Shown here piece by piece: positions 37,979 through 49,066 of a stretch of DNA of 64,000 nt. The stretch comes from Chitinophaga pinensis (lineage in GTDB: Bacteria > Bacteroidota > Bacteroidia > UBA4408): assembly GCA_945861665.1 (NCBI GenBank), contig CAMAVS010000011.1, forward strand, positions 1 through 64,000. The letters are read 5' to 3'. Numbering within the stretch: position 1 is the stretch's first letter; each line of letters begins with the position of its first letter. A program made the position numbers and the translations under genes. The notes below the pieces were generated by a model that did no database searches, was not told where the DNA came from, and saw only the letters and a program-made list of their open reading frames with translations.

Positions 37979-38779
37979 ATGAGTAAATCAAACAATTCAG
38001 GCATTAAAGCAGCGTTTGCATCACTTGCAATACCTATTTGCTTACTGATGGCTTATTTAATCTATATTTTCCTTTTGGGAAATGGAGCTAATTTTGAAGG
38101 CAGAAACTCCGAAAATCATCCGATTAATGTACTTGGAACAATTCATAAAGGAGGTATTGCTATTGTTCCTATTTTGATAGCAGTACTTCTCATTATCGTA
38201 ACTTTTTGTATCGAACGCGCAATGACTATTTCAAAAGCAAAAGGAAATGGTCAAGTTGAAGCATTTATTCAAAAGGTTAGAAAAATGTTGGCAAACGATC
38301 AATTAGATGAGGCTATTGCAGAATGTGACCGTCAAAGAGGTTCCGCTGCAAATGTTATTAAATCTGGTCTTGAGAAATACAAGATGGTGGAGAACGATAA
38401 CACAATGGACAAAGAAAGTAAAATTGTTGCTATACAAAAAGAATTGGAAGAAGCTACTTCACTAGAATTGCCAATGTTATCTAAAAACTTAGTGATTATT
38501 TCAACTTGCGCATCCATTGCAACCTTATTGGGTTTGATTGGAACAGTATTAGGTATGATTAAAGCCTTCTCGGCTTTAGCTCAAGCAGGCGCACCTGATG
38601 CTACAGCTCTTGCAACCGGTATTTCTGAAGCACTTATCAATACAGCTTTTGGTATTACTGGTTCGGCAATAGCAATTATTATGTATAACTATTTTTCTAC
38701 TAAAATAGATGCATTAACATATAGTATCGATGAGGCAGGATTTACAATCGTACAAACATTTGCTTCAAAGAACAAGTAA
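37979..38779 (+). CDS. exbB: MotA/TolQ/ExbB proton channel family protein
   Basis: TLLGLIGTVLGMIKAFSALAQAG...ALATGISEALINTAFGITGSAIAIIMYNYF; start at 37979. Confidence 0.9.
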   Translation: MSKSNNSGIKAAFASLAIPICLLMAYLIYIFLLGNGANFEGRNSENHPINVLGTIHKGGIAIVPILIAVLLIIVTFCIERAMTISKAKGNGQVEAFIQKVRKMLANDQLDEAIAECDRQRGSAANVIKSGLEKYKMVENDNTMDKESKIVAIQKELEEATSLELPMLSKNLVIISTCASIATLLGLIGTVLGMIKAFSALAQAGAPDATALATGISEALINTAFGITGSAIAIIMYNYFSTKIDALTYSIDEAGFTIVQTFASKNK

Positions 38780-38879
38780 TCAGTCATTTAGGACGTGTTT
38801 TATTTCTTTTATGGAATTTAATAATTAGTAGCATCTACTATACAAATAGAAAAGGTATAAACATTATAAAAAATATACA

Positions 38880-39512
38880 ATGCCAAAATTGAAAATGCCG
38901 AGAAGCAGCCCTTCTCTTGATATGACACCGATGGTGGATTTGGCGTTCCTCTTGGTAACTTTCTTTATGCTTACTACGCAGTTTCGTGCAGACGAACCTG
39001 TGATTGTGGATATGCCTTCATCTATTGCCGAAATAAAAATACCGGAAATTGATGTGATGACTATTACCGTTGATGATAAAGGACAAGTTTTCTTTAACAT
39101 TGATGGTAAAGAAACACGTGCGAAGGTACTTGCTAAAATGGGCGAAAAGTATAAGGTAAATTTTACTCCCGATGAAATAAAGCGTTTTTCTATCATTACT
39201 TCTTTCGGTATGCCAATAACAGAACTTAAAAATTATTTGCCCAAAAAGGAGTTGGAGCGTAAGGCTTTATATGATGTAATACAAATCGCAGGAAAAAAGG
39301 GAATACCATACGATTCATTAAACAATCAATTATCGGATTGGATTTTGCAAAGCCGTTATGCCAATCCAAAATTTAGGATTGCTATTAAAGGTGATGGTAA
39401 TTCTCCTTATCCTACAGTAAAAAAGGTAATTGAAATATTGCAAAAAAACAAAGTGAATAAGTTTAACCTAATTACAGGTATGGAAACAGGTGCTGCCCCT
39501 GCAGCCAAATAA
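38880..39512 (+). CDS. exbD: ExbD/TolR-family biopolymer transport protein
   Basis: SPSLDMTPMVDLAFLLVTFFMLTTQF. Confidence 0.9.
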   Translation: MPKLKMPRSSPSLDMTPMVDLAFLLVTFFMLTTQFRADEPVIVDMPSSIAEIKIPEIDVMTITVDDKGQVFFNIDGKETRAKVLAKMGEKYKVNFTPDEIKRFSIITSFGMPITELKNYLPKKELERKALYDVIQIAGKKGIPYDSLNNQLSDWILQSRYANPKFRIAIKGDGNSPYPTVKKVIEILQKNKVNKFNLITGMETGAAPAAK

Positions 39513-39544
39513 AAAAATTATAACAACAGTATAAAAAACATACA

Positions 39545-40180
39545 ATGTCAGATGTAGATACAGGCGGTGGTGACGACCACGGCAAAAAAGGTAAAAAGCG
39601 GGCTAAAAAAAATTCTACTAAAATAGATATGACACCAATGGTTGATTTGGCGTTCCTATTACTCACATTCTTTATGCTTACCACTACTTTCAGTAAGCCC
39701 AATGCAATGGAAATTAATATGCCATTGAAAGACCCTACCATTACTCCTCCAAAAATTGCTGAGTCTACAGTTATGACAATTATTTTAAGTGATAAGAACA
39801 AGATATATTATTATTATGGCATAACAGATCCTAAAGTAGAGCAAACCAATTTTGGTCCGGATGGAATACGCAAGGTATTGTTGAAAAGAAATAAAACTGT
39901 GATTGATGCGGTAGAAAAAATCAGAAAAGAGTTTGAACCTAAAATAGAAGCTGCAACTGAAGAGAAGGACGAAAAGGCGATTGAAAAGGAAATGAAAGTA
40001 GCGATGAACAAAGTAAAAGGTGATAAAAATTCGACTATGGTGTTGATAAAAACAGACGATATGGCGAAGTACAAGAATGTGGTAGATATATTGGACGAGA
40101 TGTCAATTTGTACTGTGGGTAAATATGCTTTAGTAGATATTACGCCTGTAGAAATAGAAATGATTAAGAACTTAAAATAA
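39545..40180 (+). CDS. exbD: ExbD/TolR-family biopolymer transport protein (second copy)
   Basis: KIDMTPMVDLAFLLLTFFMLTTTF. Confidence 0.9.
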   Translation: MSDVDTGGGDDHGKKGKKRAKKNSTKIDMTPMVDLAFLLLTFFMLTTTFSKPNAMEINMPLKDPTITPPKIAESTVMTIILSDKNKIYYYYGITDPKVEQTNFGPDGIRKVLLKRNKTVIDAVEKIRKEFEPKIEAATEEKDEKAIEKEMKVAMNKVKGDKNSTMVLIKTDDMAKYKNVVDILDEMSICTVGKYALVDITPVEIEMIKNLK

Positions 40181-40185
40181 TAAAA

Positions 40186-41010
40186 ATGGCTAACAACATT
40201 CTATCCCAAGATTGGAACAACGTTGTTTACGAGGGTCGTAACGACATTGTTTTTGCCGAAAAAAACAAAGAGTACGGTGCCTACTTTATTCGCAAGGAAT
40301 ACAACCGAAGCGTAATGATGGCATTAATTTTCTCCATTGCTTTTTTTCTGGTGTGTTTGAGTATACCTGTGGTTTCTTCTTGGATAAGTTCAATGGTTCC
40401 CGATGTTGAAAAACCGGTAGAAGTAGAGGTGAATTTATCAGAACCTCCTCCTTTAAATGAGGACGAACCACCACCGCCACCTGTTGAGCCTCCACCACCT
40501 GTTCAGGAGTCTATTAAGTTTGTGCCACCTGAGCCAGTTCCTGATGAGGAAGCGACAGACGAAATTCCTCCTACTCAAGAAGATTTGAAGGAATCTAATC
40601 CCGGTACAACCACACAAGATGGGCAAGAAGGAGTAGTTGATTTACCGCTAGGAAACGGTGATGAATCGGTAGGAAATGAACCAGAAGAAATATTTATAAA
40701 TGTAGAGGAGATGCCTCAATTTCCAGGAGGTGGAGAAGAGGCATTGTTCCGATATTTAGGCGTGCATATAAAATATCCGGCAATGGAGAAAGATAATGGT
40801 ATTTCCGGTACAGTATGGGTAGATTTTGTTATTAATAAAGAAGGAAAGGCGACCGATGTTAAAATAAAAAGAGGTGTAAAAGGTGGGGCTGCCTTGGAAA
40901 AAGAAGCATTACGCGTAATACAGGGTATGCCAACTTGGAGTGCAGGAAAACAAAATGGCCGTGCTGTAAGTGTTTCACATATTATACCTGTAAAGTTTGT
41001 ATTGAAATAA
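40186..41010 (+). CDS. tonB: TonB-family energy transducer
   Basis: Single TM, Pro-rich linker EPPPLNEDEPPPPPVEPPPP, C-terminal TonB domain GTVWVDFVINKEGKATDVKIKRG. Confidence 0.92.
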   Translation: MANNILSQDWNNVVYEGRNDIVFAEKNKEYGAYFIRKEYNRSVMMALIFSIAFFLVCLSIPVVSSWISSMVPDVEKPVEVEVNLSEPPPLNEDEPPPPPVEPPPPVQESIKFVPPEPVPDEEATDEIPPTQEDLKESNPGTTTQDGQEGVVDLPLGNGDESVGNEPEEIFINVEEMPQFPGGGEEALFRYLGVHIKYPAMEKDNGISGTVWVDFVINKEGKATDVKIKRGVKGGAALEKEALRVIQGMPTWSAGKQNGRAVSVSHIIPVKFVLK

Positions 41011-41029
41011 TTTTAAGTTTTACTCAAAA

Positions 41030-41260
41030 ATGGAAGATAAAAACAAAACACTTCGAAACGTAGTATATTACTTTGGTTGGGCTATGGTTGGTTTATATAT
41101 TGTGTTTGGATTAATCCTTGCTTTTACCAATATTCTTGTTGAGGTAATTCCTAACAACCGAATTATTATTGGTGTAGCCATTGTATTATACGGTATTTTT
41201 AGGCTGTATTTTACTATGCGCCTAAAAAGAGCCAAAGAAAAAGCGAATGATATTAATTGA
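41030..41260 (+). CDS. Small two-TM membrane protein
   Basis: 76-aa ORF in the exb/ton operon. Confidence 0.7.
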   Translation: MEDKNKTLRNVVYYFGWAMVGLYIVFGLILAFTNILVEVIPNNRIIIGVAIVLYGIFRLYFTMRLKRAKEKANDIN

Positions 41261-42228
41261 GTTTGAGAATGTATAATGTAAATAATACAACACCTGTAAT
41301 AGCTTTTATAATTGCTGTTACAGGTTTTTCTTTTTTGTTTAGTTCTTGCAATCAAGGTGGTGGGCAACATTATGATGATACTCCTACTGCAGGTACTATT
41401 TCAATTAGTTCAGATGAATCATATAAATTATTAATCGATTCTCAACTGTATACTTTTCAATCGCTGTATGACAGGGCGCATATTACCGTAAATTATTGCA
41501 GCGAATCCCAGGCAATAAAAGATCTTATCAATGATTCCGTAAGGCTTATTGTTATAAGTCGTGAATTAAAGGAGGATGAAACTGATTACTTTAAAAAAAT
41601 AGTAATAACACCCCGCATTACTAAAATAGCCATTGAGGCAATTGCTATTATTGTAAACAATGAGAATATTGACACGGCATTCTCTGTTCAACATATCAAA
41701 GCAATGTTGGAAGGTCAAATAACCAATTGGAAACAGCTTAACCCCCTTTCTGAACTAGGTGAAATGCAATTGGTTTTCGATAATGAGAATTCAGGAAATG
41801 CCCGACTAATAAAAGAAAGATTGTTGGAAGGAAGACCTTTTCCGAAAAACTGCTTTGCGGTAAAGTCAAACCCCGAAGTAATTGAGTATGTAAATAAAAA
41901 CAAGAATGTAATAGGAATAATAAGTGTTTCGTGGATTAGTGACCGTGACGACCCCAAGGTGGAAAATTTCCTGAAAAAGGTGAAAGTGGTCGACTTATCG
42001 CAAGATAGCACGGCAAGTTCCGAAGAACATTATAAACCCTACCAAGCCTACATAGCACAAGGTGTTTATCCGCTTTGTAGAAATATATATACCATAAGTC
42101 GTGAGGCACGTGCCGGACTTGGCACAGGCTTTGTATCGTTTGTTGCAGGCGATAAAGGTCAGCGTATTTTCCTTAAATCTGGATTAGTACCCGCCACTAT
42201 GCCTGTAAGAATTATAAAAGTGAATTAA
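41257..42228 (+). CDS. PstS-like phosphate substrate-binding lipoprotein
   Basis: FLFSSCNQGG lipobox; periplasmic phosphate-binding-like sequence LEGQITNWKQLNP..DNENSGNARLIKERLL. Confidence 0.8.
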   Translation: MSLRMYNVNNTTPVIAFIIAVTGFSFLFSSCNQGGGQHYDDTPTAGTISISSDESYKLLIDSQLYTFQSLYDRAHITVNYCSESQAIKDLINDSVRLIVISRELKEDETDYFKKIVITPRITKIAIEAIAIIVNNENIDTAFSVQHIKAMLEGQITNWKQLNPLSELGEMQLVFDNENSGNARLIKERLLEGRPFPKNCFAVKSNPEVIEYVNKNKNVIGIISVSWISDRDDPKVENFLKKVKVVDLSQDSTASSEEHYKPYQAYIAQGVYPLCRNIYTISREARAGLGTGFVSFVAGDKGQRIFLKSGLVPATMPVRIIKVN

Positions 42229-42276
42229 TCGCTGAATTTTTCTTTTCTTTTTTAACTTTGAAACTTTATATACTAT

Positions 42277-43854
42277 ATGAAAACGTGTAAATTTATTTTA
42301 GCTCTTGTTTTTACATCGATAAGTTTGTCGCAAGCACAAACACTTAAAGAAGCCATTAAGCTATCCGATAATGAACAATTCGAAAGTGCAGGCAAGGCAT
42401 TTGAAGCATTGGTGCAGCAGCAACCAACGAATGGTGACAACTATTTTTATTGGGGAGAAAATTATTTTAATTCAGAAAAATCTGCAGAAGCCCTTAAAAT
42501 GTATACAAAGGGAATAGAGGTGATGGCTAGTAATCCGCTTAATTATATAGGTCTTGGAAAATGTCAGGCATTTGAGGAGAAGGAAACAGAAGCCAAAGTT
42601 AATATAGATAAAGCCTTAGCATTAGGAGTAGGTAAGAACATTTTGGTATTACTGAAAGTTGCAGAAACATATACTCTAACACCACAAAAGAATTTATTGC
42701 AAGCAATGCAATTATTGGATGCAGCAATGAAATTGGATCCTAAAAATACAGAGATTTACCTGTTGAAAGGTGATGTATACCAAGAAATGGGAGAGGGAAG
42801 TAAAGCGATTGAGTTGTATAAAAAAACGGCTGAAATGGATAAGTCTTCATTAAAGGCTTTACTAAGAATTGGTAAATTGTATGGAAGAGCGAAAAACTAT
42901 CCGTTGGCATTTGATTTTTATTCTCAAGCAGCAAAAGTAGATTCAACTTTTGCTCCTGCTTACAGAGAACAAGGGGAGTTACTTTACTTATCAAAACAAT
43001 ATGATAAAGCAAAATTAAAGTACAAGCGTTATCTTGATTTATGTGGCAGTAACAATTTAAGCGCGCGTATGCGTTATGGCTCATTCTTGTATTTAAGCAA
43101 GGAGTACCCTGCTGCTATTACAGAAATTACTGAAGTGCAAAAATTGGATTCATCCAACAACATTATGAACAGAATACTGGCTTATTCTTATTATGAAAAA
43201 GGTGATTATGTGAATGGAACAATGAGTATCACTAAATTTTTTAGTCGCGCTAACAATGAGGGAACAAAAGTATTGGCCTCCGATTTTGAGTACAGTGGAA
43301 AATTGCTTTCTAAAACAGGAAAGGACTCTTTGGCAATAATCGAATTTTATAAAGCGATGGAGTTTGATACCACAAAAACAGAATTGTATGGAGAGATAGG
43401 TGCGATATATTTGAAACAAAAGAAAAATACAGAAGCCATAAGCGCTTTTGAAAAAAAGGTAGCTGCTAAAAAATTTGTAACAGCTAACGACTATTATAAC
43501 ATAGGTAAGGCAGCTTACTTTATGAAAGATTATATGAAAGCAGATACTTCTTTTGGGATGGTAATAAGTTTACAATCTAAAATAACAAACGGCTATATAT
43601 GGCGAGCTAAAACACAAACACAGCTCGACCCTGAATCGACAAAAGGTTTGGCAAAGCCTTGGTATGAAAAGTTTTTGGAAATGAGTCCCGATCCTGTAAA
43701 AAACAAAGTCGATATAATTGAAGCGAACGCTTATTTAGGGTATTATTTTTACATCAAGAAGGATAACGCCAACTCTAAAATATACTGGTTAAAGGTAAAG
43801 GAGATTGATCCCAATAATGAAAAAGCAAAAAAGGCACTGGATGCAATTAAATAA
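42277..43854 (+). CDS. Tetratricopeptide repeat protein
   Basis: Signal peptide and repeated TPR motifs. Confidence 0.88.
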   Translation: MKTCKFILALVFTSISLSQAQTLKEAIKLSDNEQFESAGKAFEALVQQQPTNGDNYFYWGENYFNSEKSAEALKMYTKGIEVMASNPLNYIGLGKCQAFEEKETEAKVNIDKALALGVGKNILVLLKVAETYTLTPQKNLLQAMQLLDAAMKLDPKNTEIYLLKGDVYQEMGEGSKAIELYKKTAEMDKSSLKALLRIGKLYGRAKNYPLAFDFYSQAAKVDSTFAPAYREQGELLYLSKQYDKAKLKYKRYLDLCGSNNLSARMRYGSFLYLSKEYPAAITEITEVQKLDSSNNIMNRILAYSYYEKGDYVNGTMSITKFFSRANNEGTKVLASDFEYSGKLLSKTGKDSLAIIEFYKAMEFDTTKTELYGEIGAIYLKQKKNTEAISAFEKKVAAKKFVTANDYYNIGKAAYFMKDYMKADTSFGMVISLQSKITNGYIWRAKTQTQLDPESTKGLAKPWYEKFLEMSPDPVKNKVDIIEANAYLGYYFYIKKDNANSKIYWLKVKEIDPNNEKAKKALDAIK

Positions 43855-43904
43855 AAATAATTCACTAACAGAATCTATAAAAAGTTGCTGTTCGTTTTAA
43901 TACT

Positions 43905-45995
43905 ATGCGTATGAAAAATAGGTACTATCTTTTATTGGTGTTGTTTTTGTTTTGTATGAGTACAGTTAAGGCTCAATTGAATAATCCGGTGAAATGGAAA
44001 TTTACTGCAAAAAAGCTAAGTGACTGCGAATACGAATTAGTTCTTGATGCAGTAATCGAAGATCATTGGCATTTATATTCACAGAAAAAAACAATTGAGG
44101 ATGGCCCTAACCCGGCTTCTTTTCGTTTTGATGTTGCTGCTGGATATGAATTGCTTGGCTCTACAAAAGAAGGGAAAGCGATAAAAGTATTTGATAAGAT
44201 GTTTGAAGGCGAAGTACTTTACTTTGAAAAAAAGGCAAGTTTCAAACAAAAAATAAAATTAAAAACAGATAAGAAACTAGTTATTAAGGGAGAGCTCGAG
44301 TATCAAGCTTGTACAGATGAAAAATGCATATTTCCGCCACTAACACCATTTGAATTTATTGTAATGGGAACTGCTGAGTGTATTGACGAATCAGTATCGC
44401 AAGAATTTGTTGATACATCAGAAGCAAGCTTGTCGTTAGCGAATATTGTTGATACAAGTGCTGCCGTTTTACAGAATGCAGTTATAGAAAACACACAGAT
44501 TGTAGCTCAAAAAAAGGAAAGTTCTAATGAAAACAGAACGTGGTGGGCAATTTTTATAGCAGGTTTCTTAGGAGGTTTAGCAGCATTACTTACTCCTTGC
44601 GTGTTTCCAATGATACCGATGACGGTTAGCTTTTTTACCAAAAGTAGCAAAACAAAAGCAAAAGGGATTAGCAATGCAATTATTTATGGGGTAGCCATTA
44701 TTGCTTTATATGTTGCCTTAGGATTGGGCGTGACAATGATTTTTGGTTCGGATGCACTCAATGCTTTTTCCACTAATATTTATTTTAATTTATTTTTCTT
44801 TTTACTCCTTGTTATTTTTGCCATATCCTTTTTAGGAGCATTTGAAATAGTACTGCCTGCTGCGTTTGTAAATAAAATTGATTCGCAATCTGATAGAGGT
44901 GGGCTTATAGGCATTTTCTTTATGGCATTTACATTATCTTTAGTTTCTTTTTCTTGTACCGGTCCTATCATCGGAACATTATTGGTGGATGCAGCTGTAA
45001 ATGGAGGGGTTAAAGGTCCATTTTGGGGTATGTTAGGTTTCTCTTCAGCACTTGCTTTGCCGTTTGGACTGTTTGCAGCATTTCCGGGTTGGCTTAACTC
45101 GTTGCCTAAATCAGGTGGTTGGTTAAATTCCATAAAGGTTGTACTAGGCTTTTTAGAGTTGGCCTTGGCACTTAAGTTTGCTTCTAATGCCGACTTGGTT
45201 ATTCAAGCGGGTATACTAACGAGAGAAGTTTTCTTGGTACTTTGGATTGTTATTTTTGGGTTGATGGGTATTTATTTAATGGGTTGGATAAAATTTTCTC
45301 ACGACAGTGATTTGTTATTTTTATCTGTGCCTCGTTTATTTTTTGCAATACTTACATTTGCTTTTACTATTTATATGATACCTGGATTATGGGGCGCGCC
45401 TTTAAAACTAATTAGTGGATTTCCTCCACCAGATTTTTATAGCGAATCGCCAAGCGGATTTGGAGGGTCAAGAGTAACGACTGAAGTTGTGGTTAATAAG
45501 GCTTCATCTGCTTCTGATATGGGGAATCATAAAAAAGAGCATTGCCCGAATAACTTACCTTGTTTTCACGATTATGATGAGGCACTTGCCTACGCAAAAA
45601 AAGTTGGTAAACCATTAATGATAGATTTTACTGGGTGGGCTTGTGTAAATTGTCGTAAAATGGAGTCGCAAGTTTGGACGGACTCAGAAGTTGATAAACG
45701 CTTGAGAAATGATGTGGTACTTGTTTCTCTATATGTGGATGATAAAAATCAATTACCACTGGATCAACAAACGGTAAAAAAAATGGGTGATAGAGATTTT
45801 AAAATAAAAACCATCGGAAACAAATGGAGTTTTTTGCAAGCCGATAAATTTAAAACAAATACACAGCCACAGTACATATTACTTGACCATAATGAGCGAT
45901 TATTGTCGGAACCAACTAACTATGATCCCGACATTGAGAATTATATTAAATGGTTGGATGCAGGAAAATCGGAGTTTTTAAAAAGAAAAAAATAA
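43905..45995 (+). CDS. dsbD: DsbD-type thiol:disulfide interchange protein
   Basis: DsbD N-terminal domain, GGLAALLTPCVFPMIPMTV membrane domain, DFTGWACVNCRKME thioredoxin-like domain. Confidence 0.93.
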   Translation: MRMKNRYYLLLVLFLFCMSTVKAQLNNPVKWKFTAKKLSDCEYELVLDAVIEDHWHLYSQKKTIEDGPNPASFRFDVAAGYELLGSTKEGKAIKVFDKMFEGEVLYFEKKASFKQKIKLKTDKKLVIKGELEYQACTDEKCIFPPLTPFEFIVMGTAECIDESVSQEFVDTSEASLSLANIVDTSAAVLQNAVIENTQIVAQKKESSNENRTWWAIFIAGFLGGLAALLTPCVFPMIPMTVSFFTKSSKTKAKGISNAIIYGVAIIALYVALGLGVTMIFGSDALNAFSTNIYFNLFFFLLLVIFAISFLGAFEIVLPAAFVNKIDSQSDRGGLIGIFFMAFTLSLVSFSCTGPIIGTLLVDAAVNGGVKGPFWGMLGFSSALALPFGLFAAFPGWLNSLPKSGGWLNSIKVVLGFLELALALKFASNADLVIQAGILTREVFLVLWIVIFGLMGIYLMGWIKFSHDSDLLFLSVPRLFFAILTFAFTIYMIPGLWGAPLKLISGFPPPDFYSESPSGFGGSRVTTEVVVNKASSASDMGNHKKEHCPNNLPCFHDYDEALAYAKKVGKPLMIDFTGWACVNCRKMESQVWTDSEVDKRLRNDVVLVSLYVDDKNQLPLDQQTVKKMGDRDFKIKTIGNKWSFLQADKFKTNTQPQYILLDHNERLLSEPTNYDPDIENYIKWLDAGKSEFLKRKK

Positions 45996-46055
45996 TATTT
46001 TTTATTCTGAAACAGTAAATCTTTACATTAAATTTGTGACTGTGATTTATTTTCA

Positions 46056-47156
46056 ATGAGTAAACCTATCTTATATTCTTTGATTTCTCCTCAAGATACT
46101 GGTTTTGTCTCACCAAAAATATCCTTACCCAACGCACCGAATATTCCGATTTTATTGTTTTCTCCTCCTGAAAAACAGCTGTATCAGATAGACATAAAGC
46201 AGCAGGAAAGCGATACAGCAATCTTAAAAAAGGCGAAGAAGAAAAAATATGAAACAGTCAAAAAAGATCAACAAAAGCTGCTAAAAGATGAAAGGGTGGG
46301 TGTAGCAGTTGTAAAAAGCGAGTCGCCAAAAGAGTTTTTTGTTAAAGATAGTTTAGTTGTAAACGAACCGTTTAAACAGGATGTTGTAAAGTCCACAAAA
46401 ATATTCACGGAGTCAATTTCTTTAAAGACAAAAGATACCTTAAACGAGAGTTTATTCAATGGGCACTTACTTCATTGTTCAAAAATTCAACCTATCATAA
46501 AGACCGTTGAAAACAAAGATTGGACTTTAGTAATAATACTTAGTACCTTAGTTCTATTCGGTATTATAAATACATTATACAATAAGAGATTACGATTGCT
46601 TTTTAATGCAATAACCAATATTCGTTATGTTAATCAAATCATACGCGAAGAAAATGCACTATCACAAAGAGCATCTATATTCCTATCCATTTTATTTATA
46701 TTATCCTTCACCCTATTTGCATTTAAACTGCATAACTACTATCAATTAAATCTTATTAAAAAAAGCGGATTTTTAGGGTATTTTATCTTATTGTGGTATA
46801 TGTTCCTATTCTATTTTTTAAAGATAATTATTCATCGCATACTTGGGGTAATATTCAAAATTGAGAAAGAAACGAATGAGTATATATTTAATTTATTTTT
46901 GTTTAATCAATTTATAGGCTTGGCGTTTATTCCGATTATAGTTTGCCTTGTTTTTTATCCAATGACTTCCCCTGGCAATATTTATTTTTTCGGATTCTGT
47001 TTATTGATACTTAGTTTTTTATACAGAACAGCAAGAGGAATAAGGGTTGCGGGAGGGAATAGTGGTATTGCAAAATCATATTTATTTATGTATCTTTGCA
47101 CCTTGGAAATTTTACCGTTGTTAGTGATTACTAGAGTATTGATAAATAAAATGTAA
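46056..47156 (+). CDS. DUF4271-type membrane protein
   Basis: Multi-TM C-terminal half, directly upstream of hemD. Confidence 0.75.
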   Translation: MSKPILYSLISPQDTGFVSPKISLPNAPNIPILLFSPPEKQLYQIDIKQQESDTAILKKAKKKKYETVKKDQQKLLKDERVGVAVVKSESPKEFFVKDSLVVNEPFKQDVVKSTKIFTESISLKTKDTLNESLFNGHLLHCSKIQPIIKTVENKDWTLVIILSTLVLFGIINTLYNKRLRLLFNAITNIRYVNQIIREENALSQRASIFLSILFILSFTLFAFKLHNYYQLNLIKKSGFLGYFILLWYMFLFYFLKIIIHRILGVIFKIEKETNEYIFNLFLFNQFIGLAFIPIIVCLVFYPMTSPGNIYFFGFCLLILSFLYRTARGIRVAGGNSGIAKSYLFMYLCTLEILPLLVITRVLINKM

Positions 47157-47194
47157 TTTTTTCCTTGCTCATTTTTTAGTTAAAATAATCAGCC

Positions 47195-47944
47195 TTGAAA
47201 GTAAAAAGTATACTTGTTTCTCAACCCAAGCCGGAAAGTGATAAATCACCTTATTTGGATTTGGCGAAGAAGTGTAATATCAAGATTGATTTTCGTCCCT
47301 TTATTCACATTGAAGGAGTAACGGGTATTGATTTTCGCAAAGAAAGAATTGCGATACTGGACCATACGGCAATAATATTAACAAGTCGCAATGCTGTAGA
47401 TCATTTTTTTAGAATGTGCGTAGAAATGCGCGTTACTGTTCCTGAGAATATGAAATATTTCTGTATTTCAGAATCAACTGCATACTATCTTCAGAAGTAT
47501 GTTCAATACCGAAAAAGAAAAATATTTCACGGAAAACAAACATTCACCGACCTTGTTGATATTTTAAAAAAACACAAAGGCGAAATTTTTTTGTTGCCTT
47601 GTTCCGATAGATACAAGGAAGAAATTCCCGATGTATTAGACGAATTAAAACTGAATTATACAAAAGCCATTATGTACAAAACCGTTTGCAGCGATCTTTC
47701 CGATTTAGCAAATGTAAATTTTGATATACTCGTGTTTTTTAGTCCTTCAGGTATAAAATCATTGTTCCAAAATTTCCCAAAATTTAAGCAAAACAAAACA
47801 CGCATCGCTGCTTTTGGTCCTACAACTGCTAAGGCTGTTAAAGAGGCTGGTTTGAATTTAGATATTCATGCCCCTACGACAAAATTCCCTTCTATGACGA
47901 TGGCATTAGAAGATTATATTATAAAAATTAATAAGGTAAAGTAA
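47195..47944 (+). CDS. hemD: Uroporphyrinogen-III synthase
   Basis: VKSILVSQPKPE..., DILVFFSPSGIKSLFQNF, RIAAFGPTTAKAVKEAGL. Confidence 0.88.
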   Translation: MKVKSILVSQPKPESDKSPYLDLAKKCNIKIDFRPFIHIEGVTGIDFRKERIAILDHTAIILTSRNAVDHFFRMCVEMRVTVPENMKYFCISESTAYYLQKYVQYRKRKIFHGKQTFTDLVDILKKHKGEIFLLPCSDRYKEEIPDVLDELKLNYTKAIMYKTVCSDLSDLANVNFDILVFFSPSGIKSLFQNFPKFKQNKTRIAAFGPTTAKAVKEAGLNLDIHAPTTKFPSMTMALEDYIIKINKVK

Positions 47945-48994
47945 TTAGTTTTTTCGAATGCTGTGTAATAGATAAATTACACTTGAAAACAGTAAAAATG
48001 CTCCCGTTTGATGCAATATTCCTAATACAACCGGTACCGAGTAAAGCAAAGTAAACAATCCTAAAAGGAATTGGAAAAGTACAATTATTGGTAAGAAAGC
48101 AATTGCTTGTTGTTGTCTTTCTGTAAGAGCTATTTTTTTTCCTTTATACCAAACAATAAATACCAATACAACAATAGCATAGGCTAAGTAACGATGTATA
48201 AACTGAACACCTGCCAACCCTTCAACAAAATTTCCCCAAAAAGGATTTAATGCAGTAACGCTTTCAGGAATCCACTCTGTTCCCATCTTCGGAAAAGTAT
48301 TATACACCAAACCCGCATTTAGTCCTGCTACAAAAGCACCATAAATAATTTGCAATACAACTGCAGCAAAAAGCCATTTTGAGATTTTAGAAAGCGAATT
48401 TCCTGTTTTACTAACTATGTTTTGTTCTTTAGCATAAATTAGATTAAGTACCACCCAAAATATATATCCAAAAACAGCAAAGGCTGTTATTAAATGTGCT
48501 GCAAGCCTATAATGACTGACATCAGGGTTTTTAACTAGTCCGCTTTTTACCATAAACCAACCTAAAAAGCCTTGCAGACCTCCCAATATAAAAATTAAAA
48601 CCATGTCTTTTGTCACTTTTTTATCCAGTTTTTTCTTGATTAAAAAATAGATAAAAGGAATTAGGAATACTAGTCCAATAATTCTACCCAACAATCGATG
48701 AAGGTATTCCCACCAAAAAATAGACTTAAATTCAGAAAGTGAGTAGTGATTGTTAACTATTTTAAATTCTGGACTTTGTTGATATTTTTCAAAAGTAAGC
48801 TGCCATTGTTCTTCATTTAAAGGAGGCAAAGTGCCCATAATAACTTTCCATTCGGTGATAGATAAGCCCGAATGTGTTAATCGTGTTATTCCACCTACAA
48901 GTACCATTACGTATACTAATAAACAGCCGGTAAGCAACCAAATTATAACGGGTTTTTGTGAAGAAGGGTGCATTTTAATTAAATAACGATACAA
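47945..48994 (-). CDS. ctaA: Heme A synthase (COX15/CtaA)
   Basis: GGITRLTHSGLSITEWKVIMGTLPPLNEEQW; multi-TM; QFIHRYLAY. Confidence 0.93.
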   Translation of the reverse strand: MYRYLIKMHPSSQKPVIIWLLTGCLLVYVMVLVGGITRLTHSGLSITEWKVIMGTLPPLNEEQWQLTFEKYQQSPEFKIVNNHYSLSEFKSIFWWEYLHRLLGRIIGLVFLIPFIYFLIKKKLDKKVTKDMVLIFILGGLQGFLGWFMVKSGLVKNPDVSHYRLAAHLITAFAVFGYIFWVVLNLIYAKEQNIVSKTGNSLSKISKWLFAAVVLQIIYGAFVAGLNAGLVYNTFPKMGTEWIPESVTALNPFWGNFVEGLAGVQFIHRYLAYAIVVLVFIVWYKGKKIALTERQQQAIAFLPIIVLFQFLLGLFTLLYSVPVVLGILHQTGAFLLFSSVIYLLHSIRKN

Positions 48995-49066
48995 ATGTAT
49001 AAATGTTTATTTGGTGAAATCATATGTGAAAGAAAAAAAGTAACTTTATCAAAATAAATTTTTACT

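Noticed and set aside
38880-40180. Two ExbD copies as a novel duplication
   Set aside because: Tandem ExbD genes in this exbB-exbD-exbD-tonB order are common in Bacteroidota.
41068-43419. Minus-strand ORFs 41068-41370, 42740-43084, 43150-43419
   Set aside because: Antisense to confidently called operon genes; no recognised motif.
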